64,000 nucleotides of DNA from Lophius americanus (taxonomy: Eukaryota; Chordata; Actinopteri; Lophiiformes; Lophiidae). The stretch covers positions 30,001 through 94,000 of the forward strand of contig JBBDHG010000418.1 of assembly GCA_037951165.1 (NCBI GenBank), in the 5' to 3' direction. Of this stretch, positions 34,381-45,389 are shown piece by piece. The notes under the pieces were generated by a model. That model was given only the letters and a program-made list of their open reading frames with translations, was not told the origin of the DNA and searched no databases. The stretch's first letter is position 1. Every line of letters starts with the position of its first letter. The translations under genes were made by a program, and so were the position numbers.

Positions 34381-34970
34381 AGGCGGCGTCTTCAGTTCAC
34401 CTCCTTGGTGCTGTCCAAATCACAAATATTTACCAACAGTATAAATTCAGTATTTTTATTTTTTATATTTTAACATAAAGGCTGTTCTCGTGGTCGGCGC
34501 AATGTTAAGAGAAATTAGATTAACAGTAATGGATCCACTGAAATCTACTGGTCCCTTTTTTAAACCGCCTGCATCGTTATTCTGCAAAGTTTCACGAACG
34601 TTAGTTAAGAACTTTATGCATAATTGATTAAAAATGCAAAAAAAAAGAAAAAGAAAAAAGCATCTTAGGAACGCGGCACACAAAAATGGTCCAAAAAATT
34701 TGCTATGTTGAAATAAGAAGATGAAGAAAAACCTCTTTTGTCCAGATGTGCTGCAAAATGTGATTTTTTTTTTTTTTTCCCTCTAGCAGAACTTTGTATT
34801 TTTTTTTTGTGTGATCCTGCTAATAGGTAAACAAACAACAAATAAACAAACAATACCACTGAGAGCATGATCTCCATAGCCCTGACTTCTCCATCGCTTA
34901 AACATGGGACCTTTGGTCTCGTCATACGAAAATATTTATTATACATATAAAGAATTTTTTTAATTTTTCC

Positions 34971-34976
34971 AATAAA
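34971..34976 (+). terminator. candidate polyadenylation signal for cep57
   Basis: AATAAA in plus orientation, 590 nt past the stop codon, preceded by T-rich and followed by GT/T-rich sequence. Confidence 0.5.
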
Positions 34977-35149
34977 GTGAGAAAAATACAACAGTTGAGT
35001 TTTATTTTTATTTTTTATTCCTCTTCTCTAGAAGATTGCCATGAATGGTTAAACTCAAGAAACAAATGAAACATTGACTATAGATTGAGAATAAAGAGCT
35101 ATAAATCAGTAACCATAGTAAATATCTAAGGTTACATGATTCTACACTA

Positions 35150-35260
35150 AAAATGTTTTTTATAATATGACCTAGTGGCAGCATGTCTATTCTAAAGAGT
35201 AAGGGGCCGAGGCCGGAGCCCTGGGGGACACCACAGGTCAAAGTGACAACTGAGGAGGGG
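35150..35260 (-). mobile_element. LINE reverse-transcriptase fragment (L2-like)
   Basis: The minus strand encodes CGVPQGSGLGPLLF followed by MLPLGHII. PQGS-LGPLLF is the conserved reverse-transcriptase block 4 of non-LTR retrotransposons, and 'MLPLG.II' after it is typical of fish L2-type elements. Only about 30 residues remain. Confidence 0.75.
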
Positions 35261-35264
35261 GCAT

Positions 35265-35950
35265 TAAACTTGGCTATAGAGATTTATTTTTTCTTCTTTA
35301 CCAAAATGTTGAGCTGATCTTATTCAAATGGACAATTTTCCATGAAATGTAAGATTTCTGATTTTTTTTTTAACTGTTTAAAAACATGCTGGACTGAACA
35401 ATTTTGTCTTTTTATGGTAGATTTAGAGTTTCCGAGGCATTACATAAATAACTGAGTGGCTCAAAGAAATATAATATGCAAAATTTCCGTCACAGAAAAT
35501 GAACACACCCTCAATTTGGGTGGAGAAGAACCGGTGGTACCACACTTCTCCACATTTATTCAGGCCACACAGAACTGAATAGTTCCCTAAATTTAAAAAA
35601 ATCATATTGTATATTGAATTTTCATCCTTCTATTTATGATAGAAGGATGAAAATGACTTTGTATTGTATTTTCCAAGAACTTTATGATGCTCTTCATGTT
35701 TGATGCAGTGGCTTTAAATAAATGTAATGTTAAATAACCATCTGTCTCATTGAGCGGTAAAATGTTTCTTCTCATTTATTTGGGTTTTCTATTCTATTAT
35801 TCAACAATTAGTCGTCTTTTGTAAAACTCTAGTTCGAGATTGACTTTATCTGATTTTCATGATTATCATATCCTGTTTATTTCCCCGAACAGTGGGGGAT
35901 TTTATGGAATCGTAATCGCCGCCGTCCCACATCCTTCATTACATTCATTC
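35265..35950. other. no gene recognised
   Basis: AT-rich intergenic DNA between the 3' ends of cep57 and the ccdc195-like gene. Contains a short perfect inverted repeat around 35,625-35,655 (atccttctatttatgatagaaggat). Confidence 0.45.
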
Positions 35951-35954
35951 TAAA

Positions 35955-36205
35955 ATTTTATACCCACATAGACCTTAGTGGGAGGAAGAACTGGACTGAT
36001 TTTCGGAGGGTTTGTTGTGTATTTCCAACACTAAGGGGAGCTTTCTCTACAAAAGTTCTTGGGCCTTAATTTCTCAGCTGTTGATCCGATTTAGTCCAGA
36101 ATTTATACATAAGAATCGACTGCAAGAGATCTATCTTGTTTATATCACATTTTCTGCTAATAGATGGTATTTTACTCACTAGGGGAGCTTCTTTTTATGT
36201 AAAAA
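35955..36205 (-). repeat. dispersed repeat copy, two modules
   Basis: Reverse-orientation modules with cactaaggggagc near 36,040 and cactaggggagc near 36,178, about 138 bp apart, linked by 'ccgatttagtccagaattt' text. Confidence 0.65.
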
Positions 36206-36736
36206 CACTGATTTTCAGACGTATGTGGCTCCACTTAAGAATAAGTGGCTGAGGTAGCAGCCAATCACAGCGTTGAAAAAGCAACATTGTGAATAAAAAA
36301 AAATAAAAAAAATCCAGAATGAAACCACAGGATGTGTGAAGAAGGAGGTCAAAAACACGTGGCCCCTTCACAACCCAGTTCAGTTCACATGTGAGGAGAA
36401 ACGATGATGAATAAGTCAGGAGTGAGATGTTGCTCATGGGCAGCGACACGGTGACCACAACTGTCCGTTAACGAGCCCACAGGTGTTTGTCTCGCTCCAA
36501 ATCTGACACCTGAGGCCGGGAGAGGAGTCTGGACATCCGATCCTCGCCGCAGAGGGTCCCGTGTCTCATCACTTTTGACCGTCCCTGGATCGCCATGGCT
36601 GGGTGAAAACCACACAGGTAACCAGAGACGTCTGTTGGTGTGTGCAGGTGTGATCAAAATCAGTCCGGCTGGTTCTTCAGTAAGAGCCCGATCTGCACTG
36701 ACATAAATAAAGTTGCAGTTGGTTCTGTTTCGTCTC

Positions 36737-39542
36737 TCAAGAATCAGTCTCGGTTATGGGGGCCAGCTCTGTGATTCTAAGCTCCTCGTGGCGCTTGGTC
36801 AGAACCGGTCGGTTGGTGTAGATGTCGTCCACAGGTAGAAGGAAGGTGACGGTCTTTACTTTGGTTCTAAAGGTGAAATGAATAACATTAATCATAAGGC
36901 TGGAAATTTGCAAATTTACGGTGGCTGACAGTGAAAACGCACTGCAAATGCATAAGTACAAATAGATAAAGCACAAGCAAGTAGAGAAATTGGTAAAATA
37001 AATGAATAAAGTTTGGATTTACTTTCAAATGAAGTAGTTAGTAGTTGTCATATTTTTCTATGCTTAAGATAGATATTTTTAAAGAGGCCCACAGGGTCAA
37101 AAGCACTGCAACTTAAAAAAACACATGAAAATAGATAAAACAAGCGAATAAGGAAACATCTTCATCAAGTTGGCAAATGTAAAGTGCATTATAAATAAAA
37201 TGTATTATTATTATTATTATTATTAAATGCTGCCATAACACAAAACATTAAGAAAAACGATATGCAAAAGCCAAAACACAACGGAATATTTACAAAGGAC
37301 ACTTTAACGTAGTGTTTCCCCAAACGCACTTTTTAAATGCCTCATTAACTGAGAAAAACAGACTTAATACACAGAAATTTCATGATATTCGTATCTGACG
37401 CGTTAGTTTAAGCAACTTCCGGGATGCGTGGTCATGTGACCTAAAATAAAATGTCATCAGCATCAGCTTGTGTGTTATTAAAATAAATACCTTATTAGCA
37501 GACGCTATAACTTTAATTAACACTGCTGCTTTTTGCTCATATGTTTATATTATTATTAATATATTATTTTTTTATTAATGCTTTTATCTGCCTTGACCTT
37601 GTAGCACTTTGAGATTTGATCCAAACCTAAAGTGCATTATAAATTAAACGTATTATTATTATTATTATTATTATTCTATATTGCATCAAACCTTACCTTA
37701 TTTTTCTCCCCGAGCTAATGTATGATAATATTTGTCAATAAAGTTTGTTAAAAAAAACAAAAAACGTTCTGACCGTTGTGTACACGTTGCCATGGCGACG
37801 ACTGAAGTCAGTATGCGCGATGGTTCCTGCATGGAGTGCCTGTTGGTGAATTTGCCCACTTCTTCTATGGCTGATTTGGTCAAAACTTCGCTCCTATGCT
37901 GGATTTGTTTTTGCAGTCTTTCCCATCCAGAGCTGCTCCCGTGTGTACGGTCGGTCCTCCCCTCCCTCGGTGTCACACCGGACGTGCTGGAGCCGATAGA
38001 ATACCTCCTCACAGTCATCACAGTGTTTTCTATCAAATAAGATGAACGAGATGAAATGGGATGGATTCAGATTCACACACTGCAGCCAAATACATTCTTC
38101 AGATAAAGACAATAAACATGAGGTTTTCTTGCTATTGTAATGTAATTTCAATGAATGAAGGGTGTATTTTCTATAAACATAATTCACTAAAATGTTTACT
38201 GAGTTAGATTATGAGTGTTTTAGGAAACAGTATCTTTGAGTATTTCACTAGTTAGGACTAAAAAAAAGAATATTTCTGCTCATATACTATATAAAATTGC
38301 TTTTTTTGTCCTGATTTATCCGACCTAAAACTTAATGAAATGACTGGATATATGGAATAATCTAGATAATGGACTAATTCATACAGGAGAAATGGATGCT
38401 GCATGTTCAAACCCCTTATTCCTGATTTTGTTTATATAGTAGTCTGAAAAAAAAACTTCTTCTATCCTGTTTCATACGTAAACTGAATAAATATGTATAT
38501 ATATATTTATTCAGTTTACGTATATGTATATATTTTTTTCCTACTCTCTGATAAAGTCATGCAGCAGTTTGTTACGTTTTCATTCTTTGAATATGAAAAA
38601 AAAATTAAAGAAGAGGCTTTAAACAAAAATCTAAATAAATAAATTGTTGGATGAAGATAAATAGAGAAACAAATACTTTGCATATCGATTTTAATTTGTT
38701 GCTATGAGCCTCAAAAACCTTTAAAATAAAAAAAGAAGGGATTCCTGCACACAGCTGTTCAGATCCTGAGTAAAATGACTTATCTTACATTTTTAGAAGA
38801 TTCCACTACAAGCTAAAGACTTGCGTTGAAAACCTTATATTTACGTAAAAGTCCAAGTACATTTTGCAAGTTTTATATCTGCAAATTGTACTTCAAGTAT
38901 CAGGTAAAAGTACTTAATCTGTGATGGAACTTTTCATAAGATTATTTTCCATGTAATCTAACATGGTTTTTAAAAAAAAAGTCTATTTATCTTAAGAAAT
39001 CCTTCAATTTATGACAAACATATAAAACCTGGGAATACGTGAAGTGTATTAAAACAGCGTAATCTAAAAAGTAACAAACTGCTGATATTTAGTGGAGTAT
39101 AAAGTAAAAATACTCTGAAATGTAGTTGTCTAGGAGTGTGAATTAGCATGAAATAGAAATTCTTAAATAAAGAACTTCAAATCAAAGTTCAGTATTTGAG
39201 TTACTGGTTATGGGGAATGAGAAATAACTTTAAATCTTTAAATCTTCGCCACAGAAATCCACCGTTTAATATCTGTGACGCTGTTCTTACAATAAAAGGC
39301 TTAAAATACAAGTTAAAAAAAGGCGAACAGCTGTTTTTCACCTGCTCACCTTTGTATTGTCCTTCCAGGACTGGTGCGGATGCATTCCTCCTCAGGTTCA
39401 CGTAAGGGTTCTCCTCCATCCCTGCTGATGAAGACTCCGGCTGCTGACCATCTCCCCGCAGCTCCCGGTTCTCCGCCTCCAGCTTCTTGATCTCGTCTCG
39501 CATCTCCGTGATGACCTGGGCCAGGCTGCGGGTGCTCTCCAT
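36737..39542 (-). CDS. ccdc195: CCDC195-like small coiled-coil protein
   Basis: 188 aa in three exons: 39542-39350, 38029-37786, 36866-36737. Residues 2-30 form a short coiled coil (LAQVITEMRDEIKKLEAENR) like the N-terminus of human CCDC195. Exon 2 opens with NTVMTVRRYSIGSS, matching a second conserved block of that protein. Exon 3 encodes a conserved-looking tail (VKTVTFLLPVDDIY). No catalytic or membrane motif is visible and the function is unknown. Three basic-directed Ser sites stand out: RRNASAP (RxxSxP, like a 14-3-3 binding site), RRYSIG and NRHSMQ. The start at MESTRS follows the family. The frame stays open upstream to an ATG at 39,635, which could add about 30 residues. Joins keep phase (567 nt). 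The exon 2 donor gtgtac is weak, so that junction is least certain. Confidence 0.75.
37173..37226 (+). repeat. L2-type LINE 3' tail
   Basis: The text aagtgcattataaataaaat followed by (tat)n is the usual 3' end of fish L2-like LINEs. A second, longer copy lies at 37,590-37,676 and a short one at 41,975-42,009. Confidence 0.55.
37590..37676 (+). repeat. L2-type LINE 3' tail
   Basis: 'gcactttgagatttgatcc', then 'aaagtgcattataaattaaa', then (tta)n. This lies in the ccdc195-like intron 2 just downstream of exon 38029-37786. Confidence 0.6.
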
Positions 39543-39879
39543 GGTGCTGCTGCTGCGCTGCCAGAACCAGGGCTTCCCAAAGACCGGCGGCGGGTCGTGC
39601 AGAAGGAGCTCCCTGTGCTGCTGGGGTTTTAACATGCTTCTCAGGAGGCTTCTGAGGTCCTCCTGCTGGGGGCTTCAATCTCAGTCCAGGTCCTGCTGTG
39701 GGCAGATTATGTCGCCTTTCACCACTTCTACAGCCGAAGGGGCTCCGGTGATCAGTCGACAGCACACAATAGATGTTTTATTAATCAGCGCCGGAGTCCA
39801 GTTTCAGGAAAACCAAGCAGGGGTCGGAAATGAAATGTGCACTGATGCACCAGAGCTTGATTGGCTGAAGACCTGCTGA

Positions 39880-41570
39880 ACCTTCTGTATCACAGAATGA
39901 CTTTATTTTGTCCACCAACTTCATGTTTGTGCTCAAAGAAAAATTGTTTAGCCCCTCACTTTTGTGGCTCCTCTTGTAAGGGTCATACTTTATATCTGTT
40001 GGGTTTACAGTATCAGCCCTCTGAATTATTCATTACATCTGTCAGCAAAGATAAATCAAGGAGGGGAACTGAGAAGAGGAAAACAAAAAAAAAAACAACC
40101 TCCCAGAGTTTCAGAAGATCATTTACGTTGAAATCAGTCAGATCCACTCTAATCAGAAGAAAGAGCTGGAGATGTGTGCCGGTTAGTTGGCCTCTAATCA
40201 AAGCCTGATTTTATTTTATAAAGGCACCAAATTAGTACAGACAGTCTTTGAGCGAAACACAAGAAAACAAAAAAAAAGGTAATTTGATGAATTAAATAAG
40301 AAAGGAACCAATCCCCTGCGTTGTACGAGCAATCCGGCTGTTTGAACTCCTCAGATTAAATATTTTGTCCACATTATTTTTGATTTAAAAAATAAAATAA
40401 AAAAGGTCTCCAAAGTGAGTGAAATATGGGCCACTAGAGTAAAATATGATATAATAAGGGCAAATTTGGACTAAATGCAGTAAATGGTTTAGAAGTTATG
40501 TTGGAAAAAAACAGGTTTTATGTATAAAAAGAAAAAAAAAGCTCCCCCTAGTGAGTAAAATATGAACCGTTAGAGTAAAAAACAAAGATTCTTACGAGAC
40601 AGATTTCCTCGAGTCAATTTATTTTGCCCATATTTGGACTAAATTGGACTATATCCGGAAAAATGTGTTTCGTAAAAAGCTCCCCCTAGTGAGTAAACTA
40701 CGACCTATAAGAGTACGATATGATATATGCCAGACAGATTTCCTTGAGTCGATTGATAAGCATCATATGTTGACTGAATCCGATCAATGGTTGAGAAATT
40801 ATGGCCCAGAACTTTAGGAGATAAAGCTCCCCCTAGTGGCCCAAAATTCATCGTGGTAATGAAATTTGAAAAAAAAAACAATTCCATGATATTTTCGGGT
40901 GTATAATAAAGAAGCAGTCACTGTAACAGACATACAATAAAGACATAAAGGACGACATTCCTTCTTATTACACTCAATGGGGCTCTAGAGCCATAATTGT
41001 GGGTTTAGGAGGTCATGTGACCATATGATGAAGGCCAAACATCTGCACATTCAAATACGATTTCAATATGACATATTATGAGAAAGAGCTTCCAGCCAGG
41101 TAAAGTAGGTTAGAGTCATTAATCCACTGTCACCTGGGCTAAACGGAGGAACCTGAGCCCGGAGTGGAGGAGTCTAGGCCACTGGGACATATACCGTAGA
41201 GGAGCTGGTCTGCAGAGGAGAGAAACCCAATCAGCCCCCTGTTTCTGGTTCAATAAAGAGGTTGCAGAGGAGGAGGGGAGGGGAGACAGATGAGAATTAC
41301 TGATTGGCTGGGAGGGAGGAAGAAGAGGCAGGAGGTCGGTGAAACTGAATCTGCTGCACCTCAGGTGTGCAGCCAGGGAGGGAGTTATGAGAGTGTCATT
41401 CTTCTTGTCAGGCGGACAGACAGACAGGCAGACAGACAGATACGTGAAGGAGAGACAATTGCATGCTGTCCCATACCGCCGGCTCCATGTTCAGGAGTCG
41501 TTTAACCTCTTTTTATGTGCAGAGCTACAATCCCAGGCTTAACATCAATAATTAAACATCCCCACCCTCC
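39880..41570. other. no gene recognised; contains a large dispersed-repeat copy
   Basis: Intergenic DNA upstream of the ccdc195-like gene. Apart from the repeat at 40,300-40,900 and a (CAGA)n-like run near 41,416-41,440 there is no supported feature. Confidence 0.5.
40300..40900 (+). repeat. dispersed repeat copy, hallmark block plus tandem modules
   Basis: The best-preserved copy. Hallmark block at 40,309-40,355, then modules with gctccccctagtg at about 40,542, 40,680 and 40,827, spaced about 138 and 147 bp. Each is followed by 'gagtaaaatatgaacc'-type text, 'ttccttgagtcgattgat' and 'tggactaaattgga'. A decayed first module starts near 40,405. Confidence 0.75.
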
Positions 41571-41575
41571 AGGCT

Positions 41576-41576
<1 letters not shown>

Positions 41577-41638
<62 letters not shown>

Positions 41639-41641
41639 CTC
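41577..41641. repeat. (CT)n microsatellite
   Basis: About 30 nearly perfect CT units. Confidence 0.95.
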
Positions 41642-42881
41642 CACCTGGTCAGTAATTATAGCCAACTTTTAAAAAACTGACACCGGATCCAAAGGAAAAA
41701 CTGTTCCGTGTCAGAGAACATGCTACAGGTGAATGTCATTTCACTTTCAATCAAAGGTAAACCTACTCCTCCTCTCTAAGCTGGAAAAAAAACCCCAACA
41801 TGTTTTATTTTTTGTTTTAACCAGCTTTTATTGCTTTATGACTCAAATACTTGGACTACATGTTGCAGATAAGACTCTAGAGGTTGGGGCCTCCTACTTC
41901 GGAGGGAAGCAAACTGGGCATTAAAAAGGTACGCGGCACGAAAACCGCAACGCGGAGATTGATGTGACTAGTAGTTATAAATTAAACGTATTATTATTAT
42001 TATTATTAGTTAGTCGGTGTGGAAGAGGATTAGGCCAGGTATGATAACGTGAAATTTATTTTTTCCATTCTGACTTCCTTCTCAGAATTCTGGCTTTTAA
42101 CTCAAAATGATTTATTCTGAGTTAATTCGGACCATGTATGTGGCCCTGTGTGGAGGTTAGGGAGCGTCAACAAATGGTATATGTAAGACAAACTTTTCCT
42201 ATTAAAATAATACGAGATTACAAGAGAATGAATCAAGCAAATATTAAGAAGTGAGGATTTCAAAAGTCAATAACCCTAAACGATGCATCTTCTGATAATT
42301 TTTAACCATTCTAATTAAATTCTTTATTATTTTTAAAACAGTAATTTTGCCTCTGCATTTATAACCACAGACTCTTATGACACTGATAATGGATGTAGAT
42401 AATATGACACTTTGACCCGAAGCCAAATCTGGTGTATCAGTTTGGTGTTTCCTTTACCTTAACCTCCGTTATAAACCTTCTACAATCAAAAAATGACTCA
42501 TGGTATAGTTAAATATTAAGTCATAGCATTTATTTTATATTTCATTTAAATTCAATGATTTGGAGAATATGTTTGAATTTCATGGAATCAGCATAAACCT
42601 GATTATTTTTGAAAACAATAAAATTCAGTGAGTTAAAAAAATATGAATTAGGTTTAAATATGTCTGTAGACCAAGTGGTTTTAAATAAAGTAAAGGTAAT
42701 TAAAAGTATTCACTTTCACTTATTTCATTTCTGTTTTACTTATAAATATGAATCACATAATGTTTTTTTTAGCTTAAATAAGTCAAAATAATGTAATCCA
42801 AATGAATGGAATTTTTTTTACATGTAATTAAAACACATGAATCTTATTTATAAGGTCAGATAAATTCAATGTATCCATATG

Positions 42882-43075
42882 TGGCCCTGATCTCCTTCCA
42901 GAGGTTAGGGAGCGTCAACGAATGGTATAGGAAAGTCACCTTCACTGAATGTATGGACTGTTTTGGAGTGTGTGACACTTCGGTGGCATCAGAAATGTTT
43001 GATCCACACCATTATAGCGACACTGATATCAGAACTGTGGAAACAGAAATTCCTGAGAAAAAGTTTTGGAGATAA
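42882..43075 (+). other. unassigned open frame with a Cys cluster behind an acceptor-like site
   Basis: After an acceptor-like ctgatctccttccag (ending at 42,900) the plus strand stays open for about 57 codons to TAA, with a CMDCFGVC cluster and a charged end (VETEIPEKKFWR). I do not recognise a family. The first part of this text (ggttagggagcgtcaac) is duplicated 740 bp upstream near 42,160. It may be an exon, a decayed exon copy or chance. Confidence 0.2.
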
Positions 43076-43145
43076 ACAAAATTTTATTTAAATGTTATAC
43101 ATAAAACTTTAGTTTTTGATCTTTTCTTTTTTTTTTAATCCAGCT

Positions 43146-43215
43146 AAACAAATATTTATATATATATATATTTATATATATATATATATAAATATATATA
43201 TATATTTAGTATATT
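43146..43215. repeat. (AT)n microsatellite
   Basis: Alternating AT run with interruptions, followed by an A-rich tract. Confidence 0.9.
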
Positions 43216-44051
43216 TTATAAAAAAAAAAGAAAGAAAAACAGAAAGAAAGGTCATTTTAAATATTAATATTTCTTATTTACAATTCAAAACAGTACAGGA
43301 AATAATAACAGTAACAATGCAATTTCATAAAAATGTTACAAAACATAAATTTGTTTCCATTTGAAAACCGGCACACGGAGATATTCCAGAATATTAGGAG
43401 CTGCTCTACATTCAAGGAGGAGCTGGAGGTGCGTTCAGCTCTTTCTCAGTCAAACACCTGTAATCAAATGATCAAATTCTCTTTTTCTTCTTCTTTTTTT
43501 CCCCTCATTAGCCGTTTTTATCAGCTAACTGACGTACAATCATATTCCACAGGAGGAGAAACTGTCCTAAAAATGCACCACTATATTACAGACGCAGCTG
43601 AATGCACCTCGTTATCAGTAAGGTCTCTGTTCTCTAAAGGGACTGGGTTGATGAGTGTTGTGTGTCTCTGTGTGCGTGTGCATGTGTGTGTGCGTGTGTG
43701 TGTTTCAGTACGTGAGCTAAGGAATCAGTTGGCCGACCAGGAAAATCCATCAGGCCTGCGGAACAATTCTTTACAAACCGAAACAAACAGTAGTTAAGAG
43801 TCCGGCAGCCTGGCCTCGGCTGTTTTCACTGACGGGACTACAGACTACCACAAACACGTCGCAAACACTTTATCCCTTGTTTTCAGTCACGGCTCCTCTA
43901 AGCTGCTGCTCCCTGCAGCAGGAAACAACTACAGTCAGAAACAAGCAAAGCGGGCCTCTCCGAGGCCCAAAGCGCCGCTCCAGGTTCTTTTTCTCGCGAA
44001 AGGCAACTTCCTCTGCCGGCACTAAGAATTCATGGTGGGCCTAGTGGCTGC

Positions 44052-44099
44052 TCAGTAGGCGCTGTGCCGCTCCGTTCCTGGTTGTCTTGTGTGAGGAAT
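44052..44099 (-). CDS. dock10: inferred last coding exon of the DOCK gene
   Basis: After the exon ending in IMNEQ (donor gtaggt at 45,137), a strong acceptor (ttctttcttgctccag) opens a 16-codon exon IPHTRQPGTERHSAY plus stop in the required phase 0. Family members continue with Ile after NEQ, which fits. An alternative short exon at 45,043-45,011 (AGMSLHHVLS, stop) is also in phase. Confidence 0.5.
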   Translation of the reverse strand: MPHTRQPGTERHSAY

Positions 44100-45355
44100 C
44101 TGGAGCAAGAAAGAAAGAAAAAACATGGACTTTATTCCTATTATTCTTATTCTGACTTTAACTCAGAATTCTGACTTTAATCTCAGAATTCTGACTTTAA
44201 TCTCAGAATCTTGGCATCATTTTCTGCCTCAACGCCTCCAGTTTAATGTGAAGTTATGGCCTACATAAAAAAAAAAAAGAAGCTTCCCCAAGTGACTCAA
44301 ATATAAACTATCAGAGTAAAATACGACAAATAAAAGATAGATCTCCTAGAGTCGATGTATTTGCATCAAATTTGGACTAAATCGGACCAACAGTTGAGAA
44401 ACGATCACCAAAAACTATTGTGCATAAATCTCCCCCTAGTGGCAGAAATATATAACCGACCTCTCCCAAATTCAATCCAGTTCTTCCTCGCAGTTAGGTC
44501 CATGCGGGAAAATGAACCATTGTATAGTTTTTGAGTTAACGCGTTAACGCGAAGGATCTGAGGCGGCGGTTATGACGATTCCATTATATCTCCGACTTTT
44601 CAGGGAAACAATTCAAATATTCGTATTAAAGATCAAATAAATGAAGAGAACGCAATCCATTTGATCTATTTCGCATCTACACCATCTTCAAATCCAGCCA
44701 CGAATTCCATAAGTCAAGAGCACTTTTTCATCGGGAACCCATTACATAAGGCAAACAGAACTTGATGAAGAGACAAAGTCTCTTCACTCAGAGAACTGGG
44801 GTTTTTGGTCCCAGCCCCCTCACTCCGACTCCTTAACGTTCCCCGCCTTAGTTTTTTTTGTGTGGGTGGAGCCTAATTACACTGAAAACTCTGATGAAAT
44901 CAACTCTGTCAGTTGACTCTAATTCCGAAAAAAAACAACTTTGAACGTCAAAAGTAAATGTTGCACACCGGACCGGACGAACAAGCATCAGCATGAGGTG
45001 AGCGAGGCTTTCATGAGAGAACGTGATGAAGGGACATACCGGCCTTAGAGAGAACAGACAGAGAGCTGTTAGAGAGAGGTGAGAGGTGAGAGGTGAGAGG
45101 TGAGAGGTGAGCGGTGAGAGGTGAGGGTGAGACCTACCTGTTCATTCATGATGCCAGAAAGCTCCGTCAGCATGTCCCGGTAGTGAGCTCTCATCTCCTC
45201 CTGGTACTCCAGCTGGTCCTCCTTGATCAGACGCTCGTTCACGTCCAGAGCCTGACCGCAGGCTTCTGCAAACCTCCTGCAGGAGGATCATTACAGCATG
45301 GTATTAATAATAATAATAATTATAATGTTAATAATAAAAATAATAATAATAATTT

Positions 45356-45389
<34 letters not shown>

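Noticed and set aside
39346..39879. Overlapping open frames on both strands across ccdc195 exon 1
   Set aside because: They are shadows of a GC-rich exon. Only the frame with the coiled coil and the in-phase junction to exon 2 is supported.
43333..43797. Plus-strand frame of 154 codons ending VRELRNQLADQENPSG
   Set aside because: The middle crosses a TG run, and the coiled-coil-like end has no recognised partner exons. Not enough to call a gene.
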